DNA of 64,000 bases from Heterocephalus glaber (GCF_000247695.1 NW_004624784.1:6851144-6915143), one strand, 5' to 3'; positions 52,301 to 62,524 are shown, numbered from the stretch's first letter. Numbers and translations are program-made. Notes: generated from the letters alone by a model not told the origin.

Positions 52301-53289
52301 AAAGAACAGGGCCTTGCTTGCAACGCCATCCCAGGGCAGCCACGCACCCAGAAAGGTACTCCAGACAGGTTGGTGCCTACCCGTTCTGCCACGGGTAGCC
52401 CAGGAGGCTGACCACGTTCTCAGCCCCTGGCACTACTCCCAGCTCTGCTACTAACCAGGTAAATCATTGTAAAGCTCATTTCCAACAGTAACTTGGGAAA
52501 ACTGGCTGACAACTGCAGGTTTATTGTAAGGTTCGACACAGACTGGCATGGTGTGAAAGAACCTAGGACTCCAACACAAACCCTCTCCCTCAATCTACCC
52601 TAGCACTAGACTAGAAAATATGACTGAGAACTCTCTTCTCACAGATTTAAAAGTGGCTGCTTTATTCTGAATACTTGCTCCATATTAAGAACCACGAACT
52701 TTTCTCTAGGATTTCTGAATTTTCAGAGATGAGTTCTGGGCAGCATCAGCCATGAGCACCACAAACATAAGACCATATGAAAGGCCTTTTGCATCCAACT
52801 TTTTAGGTCAAGCTCTTGGTTAGAGAGGGGTTAGAATGCTTGGTGTCTTCTGTACAGACAGCTCCTCAGTCTCAAAGTCCCCACGATGAGACTGAAGTAC
52901 AAGAAAAATGCTCCAGCTGACCCTGTGACCAGCCTACTTCTGACCTCTTTGTGGCCTTTGGGATCAAAGTCCTTTAGCTGGAGGATCTCGAGAGATGAGA
53001 TCAAGCATCCCAAGGCTTTGGTCTTTGTTGTCAGTTCTCTGGACTCAGGCCTCCTACCGTCTTCTGGGTTGAAGAGAATTAATCCTCTGGCCAAGGCAGA
53101 CCCTTGTAAGCCTACCCTTCAGTCATTCACAGCAGGGCTCCTCAGCATTGACCTTGACACCCTCAGGAAGCACCTATTCCCCACCAACCTGAGGGATGAG
53201 TCACATTCCTGAGGAGCAGAATGGCTCCCACCTCAGAGTAGCCAGCACAGCTTCTTCACCATCAAGTGCTGGTTTAGATCCCAGAGAAA

Positions 53290-53335
53290 AGATGCCAGAA
53301 GGCAAAGGCCAGAGATGCCAGAAGGCAAAGGCCAG
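53290..53335. repeat. 23-bp exact tandem duplication
   Basis: agatgccagaaggcaaaggc plus cag occurs twice, at 53290-53312 and 53313-53335, with no mismatch. Confidence 0.95.
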
Positions 53336-54609
53336 GCCCAAGTAACTCTGAATTTAGGGGAAACACAGTAAACAGGAGAAGGAAAAAAAAAGCAGTGGAT
53401 CTAAAGGTAGATGAAGCAAGGGATGCAGAAGGTGCAGCCTTAACTGAGGCTCAGGGTATCAGGACTAGGTTCTGGTGTCTGTACAGGACAAACTGTGCAG
53501 ACAGAAAAGAAAGAGGGTAGATCCTGTAAGCCAGCATCTTGCAACCACTATTTATGGATGCTTCACTTGATTTGAGTCTCCAAACCTGGGCTCGGCATGG
53601 AGACTGAACGTCCCTCACAGCTGCTCCTTCCTGCAATAACAAGACTGACATCACTGTTGTCAGGGAAATGGTGTTTTGATTAAAATCATGTGACAGCTAC
53701 TTGGTGATTCAATAAACAAATCCCTTGTTAACCCTCACCTGACAGGCCTATCAACAGCTCTGTTGTCAGCTGCCTGCAAACCTTCCAGGAGTAGCTGGGC
53801 TAACCTAGGGGTGGCAGTGTGTGGGAAGTAGCCTTTGCTCCCTGAAGTTCCTGCATGAGGAGGATGCATGTAGTACACAGGGGCTCTCTTCCGGCTTCCA
53901 GAGTTCATCTCCAAGGCACCAAGGAGGCTCCTTCACCAAGAACTTGTTCTCACCCTTCAGCTGCTCTCTCCCAGACCAAGCAGCAGGCACAGCTCTGAGT
54001 GTTAGATGGCTCCCTCAGGGCTCTAAAGCTGACCAAGAATTGAGGACAGTTCCCAGGGCTTGCCACACTTGAATACTCACTCACTCCACCAGCTTGAGTT
54101 TGCTGTGCAGCACAAATAGTAAGCTAAGAATAATTTCAGATTTCCAATTCGATGACTTCCTGGATCACTCACTTGGCTGCTGGCCCTTCACACACAGGAC
54201 TCTGCCGGGCAATAGCCAATTCCCTTTCCATCTCACCCTCTGGTCATTTTCCTTAAATGAAACAAATGCAGGGAAGGCTCCCTGATTTTTCTGGGAGGAA
54301 TGAAATGCAGCCTCAGAGGCCTAACACAGCTGGTTCAGGACCACCTGACACAGAAATGACACCTACTGCCCAGCTTGTGAGGATTCAATGAGACTTGATG
54401 AAGGTGCTATAGTTGCTGAGGCTCAAGGAATGACAGCTAGTGCCATCCTCATCCTCTGAGCTTGTTCAGGCTGAGTGAGTCAGCCGTGGGAGGTGGCACC
54501 TCAATGATCAGCACTCAGATCAGACTGATACTGTGAGCTTAACAGCATGGCCAGATGCTCCTGAATTTGCAGGAAAACAACTGCTTTCTTCCTTAAAAAG
54601 TCTGGGGTT

Positions 54610-54690
54610 GGGCCAGGAATTTAGCTCAGTGGTTCCGGCGCTTGCCTCACAAGCACAAGGTCCGGAGTTTGATCCCCAGTACCAAAAAAA
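54610..54690 (+). mobile_element. ID-type SINE
   Basis: ggccaggaatttagctcagt to gatccccagtacc. TSD agtctggggtt at 54599-54609 and 54691-54701. Confidence 0.92.
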
Positions 54691-55064
54691 AGTCTGGGGT
54701 TTAGGCAATAAATAAATAAATAAAGTTGTTCTCGCTCCTTCAGCTATGGTCTCTTCCCTAGGGCCAAGTTCTAGAAACCAGACAAAAGAACCCAAAGATC
54801 TGGCCATCCCAGACATCTATTGGTTAAGGGGGGCCACTTAGGCTATGAGCAGCAGTCATCTAGCACTTCCTCCTGCCTTGTAGCCATTGCAGAAGGCCTA
54901 GGGCCACCTGAACCATAGATGCCTGGCAGCAAAGGCTCAGGGACAACAGTATGCAGCACCACAGAAATGCCAAGTCCTCCATCTAGAAGCAGGCAAAAAC
55001 ACTGAGTTAACAGATTCTGTGTTCAGGACCTTCAGAACAGGAAAAGCAGGTATTTGTTTTTTGG

Positions 55065-55275
55065 GACTCTTGTTTACAGCACTAGGGATCAGCAATTCAG
55101 AGTTTCACACAAGCTAGGGACATACTCTACCACTGAGCTGCTACATCTCCAGCCTTTTTTTTTTTTTTTGAGACAAGATCTAAGAGGCCCAAGCTGGCTC
55201 TGAACTTGAACTAGCGATCCTCCCTCATCCTGAGTAATTGGGATCAGAGGTGTGTGCACTTTGATGCCTGGCTAA
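55065..55275 (-). mobile_element. Degraded ID and B1 (possible B1-dID)
   Basis: ID part cagcactagggatcagcaat and taccactgagctgctacatc; B1 part tttgagacaagatctaagag to gatcagaggtgtgtgcac. Confidence 0.65.
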
Positions 55276-55972
55276 ACAAAAGGCAAATTTCATTATGTTC
55301 AAATTTTCATCAAGAGACTGCCAAATTTTTCCCAATAACCTGAATGTAGCCTGATAGCACCAGATGACCAATCCCCTCAGTGCTCCTATTCTGAATGTAC
55401 TTCTAAGACATAAATTGCCCTTCTTCTGAATGGCCTTGAGGCCGTGGCCGCCACCAACTCTGCTGAACTGGAATTTTTGTACCCCTTTTCCATGCAGTGT
55501 CATCAAATGGGGTTTGTGAAATATTCAGATTGGCATACAGAAAAACTGCAAGCAAAATTTCTATCTTGAATGAAATGACTAACAACGGTGGCAAATAACT
55601 TTTTAACAGAGAAATACTGGAAACAGCCCATTTCTACAATAACCCTTCATTGGTCAGCCCTTTAGTCCTCTACATGGATGGGCCTGTCTGACTGGGAGAG
55701 AGGAGCCTGGATAGACTTCAGGTTGCAGGGACAAAGCTGTGGACAGCAAACCCCACTCTCATCCCACAAAGCATTCTCAGAGCAAAAAAAGTAAAACAGA
55801 AGAGGCTTTAAAAGCTAACTTTCCTCGGTCTTAAAACCAGCTGTCTTCCCTGGACAGAGTAGGAAGTGCTCTCTTTGCCCATCTTGCTGCAACTCCTTGT
55901 GACACCAGGCCACACTGGCTGCCTCAGCCCTGAGGGTGCAGGACTCTAGCCCTAGATTTCTGGGGCTCTTAC

Positions 55973-56094
55973 CTTCCCCGTGTCCTCTCCAAGCATTCCA
56001 GGTCTCAGAAAGTGGTTCTTGTCAGGCCCAGGGGCACGATGTTCTTCACTGTCCTTCACAGGAAAATCTAGCTTCCTCAGTCTTTGTGCCACCA
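55973..56094 (-). CDS. PPP2R1B: PPP2R1B alternative 3' coding exon (long C-terminal isoform)
   Basis: On the minus strand the acceptor ctgtctatctctag precedes 122 nt that enter with exactly the two bases needed after exon 60269-60360 (G|TG, Val). They encode VVAQRLRKLDFPVKDSEEHR then APGPDKNHFLRPGMLGEDTG and K, ending in phase 0 at donor gtaaga. From memory, the long human PPP2R1B isoform has VVAQRLRKLEFPVKDSGEP with DKNHFLRP further on and then another roughly 30-residue exon. I could not find that last exon in the window. If the donor is not used, translation adds VRAPEI and stops at 55952-55954. Confidence 0.8.
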
Positions 56095-57316
56095 CTAGAG
56101 ATAGACAGCAGCACTGAACTGTCTCTGACCACAGCATGTCCCTCTCTAACCCACCTGTGCTTCTCAGTCAGGATGCCCTCTGCTCCTCCAGCATGGGAAT
56201 GGGAGCCCAGCAACCTACCGGGGCATAGGCTCTACACAGAGAGCCAGCTCACTCCACAACTTGACTCAGGAGTCCTCAAAAGGACTATCCCATATGTGCC
56301 TTAGGGTGCCAGCTTAGGGATTCCCCAAATGTTGGTCACTGACAGCCTACAAAGCCCAGAACAAACCAAAGACCTAGCTCCTTTCAGAACTGATGATAAC
56401 AGTTTAAGAGAACTATTCTGGATGAAGCAGGACTTGGCATTTCTACCCAGTGAGTAATTATACTCTTCATCCTCCAGATTTCCATCTCAACTGAACATTA
56501 TGTAATTTCCTGGAAACAGCAGCCCTGTGGAGGCAAATGGGGAATAGTGAAACTACTCTAGGTACAGAAGTGGACTGGAGACATGGGAGGGAATGGGGGA
56601 AAGGAGCACGTAACTGGATGCAAACAAAACACTAGAGAGCAATGGAAAACAATCATAGAAGTTGACAGTCACATCTGTTAACCAAGAATACTAAGTGATA
56701 GGGCCTTGTCCTCTGTGCTTTCATATCCAGGCTTTAAGACTACCAAAAGAAAGAGAGAAGTGTCTAAGGGTTTTTAAAAAAGGAAGAGGAAAGGACAAGC
56801 ATCCAACTTATTTGACCACCCTGCCCTGCCACCCGTGGGAGGATGGGACCAATGTAATTTCACAAGAAAAATACTGAACTATCTTTCAGCTCATTGACAA
56901 CACAGCAGTTAATAAAGGAACAACACTGCAACAAGCAACCACTGGGTTAGAAATGACATGTCTGTTTCCCATGGAGGTCTGTGTGAGCATCTTGGAGCTT
57001 GGACAAGACGACTCAAAGGTCAAGCTGCTGCCTCTGTCGAGCCAGAACAAGTTGTCCAGCAAAGAACCCCCAAGGTTCTGACTCACAGCAGCCAAACTGG
57101 TTATTTCCATGAGCTGAAGGGTGCCTTTTATTTCAATAAGGCCTCTTTTGATACCACACGTTAATCTGTTATTCTTATAAAACAAGACACATCTTCGGGT
57201 TCATATCTCCTTGGCCGCACTGAGAAACAAGATCTGATCTCTTAAGCCCATGAGGTTTAAACCCCACACAAATGATAGAAACACTAAGGTGAAATTCCAT
57301 TACTGATAAAGACATT

Positions 57317-57322
57317 TTTATT
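57317..57322 (-). terminator. PPP2R1B: Candidate poly(A) signal of PPP2R1B
   Basis: The plus-strand tttatt reads AATAAA on the minus strand (tgacaataaaaatgtc), 2.5 kb after the stop. The alternative at 57716-57721 sits in a repeat. Confidence 0.3.
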
Positions 57323-57355
57323 GTCATACATTGTACATCTTAGCTTCACTTTCTT

Positions 57356-57449
57356 TTTTTTCTTTTTTTTTTTTTGGCAAAGGGGATCGAACTCGGGACC
57401 TTGCGCTTTCAAGGCAGGCGCCAGAACCACTGAGCTAAATCCCTGGCCC
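57356..57449 (-). mobile_element. ID-type SINE, very young
   Basis: ggggatcgaactcgggacct to ctaaatccctggccc. Perfect TSD agcttcactttctt at 57342-57355 and 57450-57463. Confidence 0.93.
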
Positions 57450-57694
57450 AGCTTCACTTTCTTAATAAGCCAGATAGATATAAACTGTCTAGAATGATAA
57501 ACAATAGCAATGTATGTTTGAGACAATCGGACAAATACAAAAGGAATTGTTCCCTGAGCTGAGGGACTGGAGAAGGGCCACATAAAGTTTGTTTCCTAAG
57601 AGAAGAAAAATCTTTGTGTCAATGAGAGACTGAGATAAGTCTGGTACCTTTGATGACTGTTCCATGCATACAACACGAGATGACAGATTTTAGA

Positions 57695-57830
57695 AATAAA
57701 TTCATTGAACACATTTTTATTGAGCTCCTGACACCAAACTAGGCACTGATAATACAGAAGACAAAACAAAACAAAAATTCTTGCCCTCAGAACCCCTGAA
57801 GCTTATACTTTAGTGAAATCAAGACAGGAA
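57695..57830. mobile_element. Ancient mammalian repeat fragment
   Basis: attgaacacatttttattga, ctaggcactgataatacaga and ttgccctcagaacccctgaa follow a common old mammalian repeat motif; family not resolved. Confidence 0.5.
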
Positions 57831-57838
57831 AAACATTG

Positions 57839-58022
57839 AACTGGGTATGATGGTGCACACCTGTAATCTCAGCACTTTGGGAGGCTGAGGCAAGACAAAT
57901 GCAAGTTCAACCCCAGCATGGGCAACTTACTGAGACTCTGCCTCAAAATAAAAAAATAAAGGCTGGGAATCTAGCTCAGCATTAAGGCCCTGGGTTCAAT
58001 CACAAGTACTGAGGGGAAAAAA
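57839..58022 (+). mobile_element. B1-dID composite SINE
   Basis: B1 (gggtatgatggtgcacacct, cactttgggaggctgaggca) joined to dID (ggctgggaatctagctcagc, gggttcaatcacaagtactg). Confidence 0.88.
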
Positions 58023-58037
58023 AAGAATAATCAGTGG

Positions 58038-58165
58038 CCAAGCAGGCTGGTGCACTGCTTGCAGGAACAGTACTTGAAAAGGCTACAAAGAAAAATTTAC
58101 CGGAGTCCAGGTGTCTGAGACCAGCCTGAGCAACATAGTGAGGCCATGTCTCAAAAAAAAAAACC
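58038..58165 (+). mobile_element. Diverged B1 SINE
   Basis: ggccaagcaggctggtgcac, gtctgagaccagcctgagca, gaggccatgtctcaaaaaaa. Confidence 0.65.
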
Positions 58166-58647
58166 TGAGAAAATGGTTAAGTTATGAACCAAAGAAAAAT
58201 TCTTCTGAACAATAACAAAAGGGATTTCCTATAGTTTAAGTCAGAAGGAAATAATGAAGTCCCTTAAAGAATCACTGAAAAAGACAGAGGCCTTTCTGAT
58301 TCTACGGCCCATGACTGAGAAAGTAATGGCTGTCTCCCCTTAATAGGGCAGGAAGGTGGCTCCCAATAGGGAGCAAAGAAAATTTTAAAACTCCATCCCC
58401 AAACCAACAAAAACATATACAACCCCTTAGACATACATCTTCAAAGGCAGTGTGTGATACAACTGAAGAGTGATTGGTAACTGCCATGTCAACAGGTAAA
58501 TGGGTGCTTTCTAAAAGGAGCACTGGAACTGTAGTTCAGTTTTCCTTACATACTATTAATTTGCTTCAGCAAACCCTTTGGCTTAACCCAGTATCTTAAA
58601 TTTCAAAAGAAATTAATGAGATTTTACAGTAAAAGTAAAAATCAAAC

Positions 58648-58732
58648 TTTTTTTTTGGTACCAAGGATCGAACTCAGGTCCTTGAGCTTGCCGGGCAGGT
58701 GGCAGAACCACTGAGCTAAATCCCCAGCCCCC
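58648..58732 (-). mobile_element. ID-type SINE
   Basis: ttggtaccaaggatcgaact to ctaaatccccagccccc. TSD aaaaatcaaac at 58637-58647 and 58733-58743. Confidence 0.92.
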
Positions 58733-58927
58733 AAAAATCAAACATTTTAAGTAAGATTCTAGTATTACCCACACCAAAAAATTAGCAATGAAACTTAAGT
58801 TTGGAAAAATACTGTATAAGGTAGCAAGGATAAATGCTAATCTGCTGGAAGCAGAGTCAGGTAAAGACTAGGAAATCCACACAATATTATACCAGTGGTT
58901 CCTATACTCATTCAAAAGACAAAACTG

Positions 58928-59016
58928 GGGCTGGGGATTTAGCTCAATGGTTCCGGCGCCTGCCTTGCAAGCTCAGGGTCCTGAGTTTGATCCCCGGTAC
59001 CAAAAAAAAAAACAAC
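58928..59016 (+). mobile_element. ID-type SINE, very young
   Basis: gggctggggatttagctcaa to gatccccggtacc. Perfect TSD aaaagacaaaactg at 58914-58927 and 59017-59030. Confidence 0.93.
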
Positions 59017-59816
59017 AAAAGACAAAACTGCAATCTTATAATGAAACAGTAAAACTTCTGCTTATTAGGAGAAATGAAAGTTAAAGTTTCTTAGAAGAAT
59101 TTTTGAAGGCAGTCACAGTGTTAAATTTCAACATAACATGCTAGCTGCAACATACATCCATACTTTTGGCTTCTCAATGACATGATTAGAGGCACAACTA
59201 AGTAAATAAAAAAATGAAGGTAACCAACACATTAATCCTGAGCTTTCATGTTCCCAGTTCATGTGAGATACTAACGCATTCCATCTTAATCTAGGAAAAT
59301 GGCTTTCACTAGTCATTTCTCAATGTATCTCCCAAGTAGAGAGTTTATAGAATAAGTTACTCTAAACTATGTACCTTTAATTTTGCAATGATGGAGAGGC
59401 ACACAGATATATGTACACAGTAAGAGAATCATTCCACTTCATTTACCAGTCCAAACCATCCAGGCTTATCTGGAATATTAAGCAGCTGGCACCTGACTGG
59501 ACACAACAGTGAGAATTTAAGAGCCCAGATGGTGCTAGAAAAACATAGGGAGACAATCAGGAAATGACTGTACCAAGTATCAGGAATTGGTCAATAAGAA
59601 TGGCTTAAATAATTATGCCAACAGATACGAGTAAAGAAAAACAATCCTGCTCCATCTTTAGAAAGAGTCATGTCAGTAAAATTTTACTTTAAGTTGTTGC
59701 CATTTGCTTGGATGCGGTCTTGAAGGTTTCCCATTTTCTCTGCACCCGATTTAAGAAAACATTGACTAGAAATCTGTGATAAGAATTTAGTAAAGGCTTC
59801 TCCCTCATGTTCCTCA

Positions 59817-59833
59817 TTATGCCAATGCAAGAA
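59817..59833 (-). CDS. PPP2R1B: PPP2R1B terminal coding exon, main isoform (VLALA stop)
   Basis: The acceptor is ggaattttccag, then TT CTT GCA TTG GCA TAA on the minus strand, completing ISVLALA, the canonical C-terminus of PP2A-A proteins. Only 17 coding bases, too short for ORF finding; recognised from the protein end and splice phase. Confidence 0.93.
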
Positions 59834-61544
59834 CTGGAAAATTCCAAACAAAATCAGGTTAGTGGTACAGAAAATTCATGAATGATAGATCTACATGAAC
59901 ATTAAACATGTAACAATGATCCAAATGCGTAAGACCAAGATCTTTTCATTATGATCAGTTTCTTTATTCTGCCAGGCTAATCAACACCTAAACTTTAAAA
60001 ACTAAAGTCCAAAGTAAAACTACTTGGCCAATAAGAACCATAATCGTTCCCAGTCTTAGACATGGAACTGAAAAAATGGCTTTGGTCACATAGGACAGAG
60101 TGGTAGATCAAGAAGTTTCTAACCACAGAGGAAATCCAGCATTCCAGGAATTTACCACTCCCCATTTCCCCTCGTGCTTATCACCCTGACCCCACTCCCC
60201 ACTATTCCCACAACACAGACGAATCCCCCTATTTAAAAAAGCTTCAAGGCAGAAACAGAAATACATACCACTTATAGCTTCCTGCGCAAAATATTTGACA
60301 TCCATGTCTTCATCTTGACCTAACTTTTGCAGTACCGGCTTAACTTTCCCCTGCAAAGCACTAGAATTCAAAAGTATTATTTGTGAAAAGCAGTGTCGTG
60401 TGCCAGATAAATCTCTTATGATACATATGCTCTATGATATTATCTGTAGGCTCTATGGTAACTTTTAAAGGTTAAAATAAAAAATACTTTTAAATACTTA
60501 TAAACTTGGTAAATACACTAAATATTTTCTAAAGTCGTTAGCAAAATTATCTTCAGACAATAATCCACACATATACAGAGTTTAAATATTAAAGGGTGGA
60601 CATCCTCAAAAATGGCTGCTAAAGTTTTTTTAACCTGTATTCATGTAAAGTGAGAATCACTGACCTTAATTTTAGCTATTATTCCCTCCAATAAGATCAA
60701 AGTTAAAACACACTTTTTTGGAGGGGGTATTGGGGATGGAACTCAGGACCTTGTGCTTGCCAGGCAGGCACAGTGCCACTGAGCTAAATCCCCGGCCCTA
60801 TAATACACTTTTAAAACAAGAATAACATCGCTTCTCGGCCTTTTGGCTAAGATCAAGTATAAAACAAGAGTAACACTAAAATCTTACTCAGTGTCAAGAA
60901 GAGGCCCAATTTTTTGAAGAGATTTAGCCACATTGAAACGAACATTTGCTACTTGGTCTCCTGCCATTTTTAATACGATGGGTAGCATTTGCTTAGCGGT
61001 TATTTCCTGACCACAGGCTTCAGACAGTGCCTAGAAAAATAAATAAGATGGCACATTTAAAACACTTTTTTTAAAATTCTGAAATCTAGCAAGACAAAAT
61101 AATATTTAATAAGAAAGCAATTGACCAACAGGAAACAGTTTCTAGTTTGAGCAGCTAAAATTTAGAGGTACATAGGAAGCATTCAAAAATCAGAGAACTA
61201 GATCAGAATTCACAACTACATTTCAACTTTTAAAATATTACGAAAATTTTAACAAATTTTAAAATCAACATTCTCTCTTATCTCTTATATTCCAAATTAA
61301 TCAGCATAAAAATATATTCCAAATAGAAGACAGTATATTTCAGAATTCAGAAATTCTTGCTTTAATGCCTGAGCTTATGAAATACTTACATTAATGCAGA
61401 ACAAAGTGGTCATTCTATGCAAATAATTAGGATCATTTGCCATCACCAACACTTTTGGAACTATGGTAGTTTGAGCCCACTCTGTACCAAACTTCTGAAC
61501 TAATTTCATGAGGTTGTTGGTGGCAGCTTCTCGGATGGCATACA
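59817..61544 (-). CDS. PPP2R1B: PPP2R1B, PP2A scaffold subunit A beta (last four coding exons, main isoform)
   Basis: Regulatory A (PR65-beta) HEAT-repeat scaffold that holds the catalytic C and regulatory B subunits of protein phosphatase 2A. Minus-strand join: 61390-61544, 60888-61030, 60269-60360, 59817-59833. Phases close at each AG/GT junction. It covers about residues 467-601 of the 601-residue human protein: the last HEAT repeats and the C-terminal ISVLALA end, where the catalytic subunit binds. Earlier exons lie beyond the right edge. Small differences from the recalled human beta sequence include N to D and E to K in the [11 protein letters not shown] segment. It converges tail to tail with SIK2, the known human 11q23 neighbour. 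The paralogue PPP2R1A is excluded by beta-specific residues ([20 protein letters not shown]). Confidence 0.95.
60269..60360 (-). CDS. PPP2R1B: PPP2R1B penultimate exon ([20 protein letters not shown])
   Basis: The 92-nt exon has acceptor gaattctag and donor gtatgt. It encodes [20 protein letters not shown] then [10 protein letters not shown] and the first base of V597. This donor can join two terminal exons in the window: 59833 (VLALA) or 56094 (VVAQRLRK). Confidence 0.96.
60718..60798 (-). mobile_element. ID-type SINE
   Basis: gtattggggatggaactcag to ctaaatccccggccc; flanks acacacttttt and atacactttta. Confidence 0.9.
60812..60874 (+). pseudogene. U2 snRNA 5'-end retrocopy (32 nt) with TSDs
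   Basis: 60827-60858 is identical to the first 32 nt of U2 snRNA (atcgcttctcggcctttt, then ggctaagatcaagt) and stops just before the branch-point recognition sequence. No A-tail. TSD taaaacaagaataac (60812-60826) and taaaacaagagtaac (60860-60874), one mismatch; the target context tttt/aaaac fits L1 endonuclease. Confidence 0.9.
60888..61030 (-). CDS. PPP2R1B: PPP2R1B exon ([20 protein letters not shown])
   Basis: The 143-nt exon has acceptor tttttctag and donor gtaaga. It encodes [20 protein letters not shown], then [20 protein letters not shown] and IGPLLDT, plus two bases (GA) of a codon completed in the next exon as Asp. The donor-side intron contains a 32-nt U2 snRNA fragment only 13 bp away. 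Confidence 0.96.
61390..61544 (-). CDS. PPP2R1B: PPP2R1B exon ([20 protein letters not shown])
   Basis: The 155-nt exon has acceptor ttttccgcag and donor gtaagt on the minus strand. It encodes [20 protein letters not shown], then [20 protein letters not shown] and [12 protein letters not shown], one HEAT repeat. The entering V codon is split; the exit is phase 0. Human has N where this has the first T of AQTT. Confidence 0.96.
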
Positions 61545-61841
61545 CTGCGGAAAAGGTCAAGAACACATGTGCATACTACTTACTCTTCATAAGCATAACC
61601 TAGTTGACTTATATCAACATAAAACATGGACCAAACACACTCACAGTACAATGACAAGAATGTTCAGCCAGTTTATACTAACTTTTTATTAACAGTTCTG
61701 AAATGCTTTTTGCAAGGAGAAGGGATGTTACGATTTTGTTCTATATATCATCAATTAACTAACAAATATAAGTACCTATTAGGTGCTATGTGTTACAGAA
61801 AGAATACATCAGATACTTGCCCTCAAAGATCACATACTCAG

Positions 61842-61927
61842 GGGAAGGGGATTTAGCTCAGTGGCACCACGCCTGCCTCGAAAGCCCAAGGTCCTGAGTT
61901 CAATCCCGGGTACCAAAAAAAAAAAAA
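61842..61927 (+). mobile_element. ID-type SINE, very young
   Basis: aaggggatttagctcagtgg to caatcccgggtacc, A14. Perfect TSD atcacatactcag at 61829-61841 and 61928-61940, directly 5' of an older ID. Confidence 0.93.
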
Positions 61928-61940
61928 ATCACATACTCAG

Positions 61941-62021
61941 GCTGGGGATGTAGCTCAGTGGTAGACCACTTGCCTATTATTCACAAAGCCCTGGATTCAA
62001 CACTCAGTACCAGAAAAAAGA
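61941..62021 (+). mobile_element. Older ID SINE
   Basis: gctggggatgtagctcagtg, tcacaaagccctggattcaa, cactcagtacc. Confidence 0.85.
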
Positions 62022-62149
62022 TCATAAACTTTATGTACTCTTATCAGAGAAGTGAGAGCTAAGGCACTTCAAGAAGTGTAGGACCAAGTATAATGAAGCA
62101 TAGCAGTGTAGTAAAGACTGTGAAGACTGAGTTTAAAGAATGAACAAGG

Positions 62150-62240
62150 GAGGGGCTGGGAATTTAGCTCAGTGGTTCCTCCACCTGTCTCCCAAGTGCA
62201 ACGTCCCAAATTCGATCCCGGGTACCAAAAAAAAATGAGG
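62150..62240 (+). mobile_element. ID-type SINE, very young
   Basis: gggctgggaatttagctcag to ttcgatcccgggtacc. Perfect 15-bp TSD aaagaatgaacaagg at 62135-62149 and 62241-62255. Confidence 0.93.
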
Positions 62241-62438
62241 AAAGAATGAACAAGGTGGTCTAGGAAAGAGGTATTGCACTGGATGATGAAGATCAGAGAG
62301 GATTTGAGTAAGTAGAGGGAAAGGGGAAGAATTCCTGCAAAGAGAGGAAAAAAAGAATTCGGCACACAAAAGAAAAAACCTAAATCAATAAGACTATGGA
62401 ATTAGTTAGGGTGGGCCCAGACCACCAAGCACTTTGTC

Positions 62439-62524
62439 TTTTTTTTTGGGTACCAGGGATTGAACTCAGGTCCTTGCGCTTTAGAGTCAGCTGGTGGAAA
62501 CACTGAGCTAAATCCCTAGCCCCG
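62439..62524 (-). mobile_element. ID-type SINE
   Basis: gggtaccagggattgaactc to ctaaatccctagccccg. Confidence 0.9.

Larger units (their letters stand above)
49416..55951. other. Region between the SIK2 and PPP2R1B 3' ends
   Basis: Mostly unique, moderately GC-rich DNA with only one young SINE (54610) and a degraded SINE pair at 55065-55275. It may include an extended SIK2 3'UTR and the downstream part of the long PPP2R1B isoform. The many short ORFs on both strands show no domain. A 23-bp tandem duplication lies at 53290-53335. Confidence 0.6.
57317..59816 (-). other. PPP2R1B: PPP2R1B 3'UTR of main isoform (probable extent)
   Basis: Downstream (leftward) of the VLALA stop. Minus-strand AATAAA motifs occur at 57716-57721 and 57317-57322; an ATTAAA lies near 59378. 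The interval carries four or more SINEs and an ancient repeat, so the true 3' end could be much closer to the stop. No clear decision from sequence. Confidence 0.35.
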
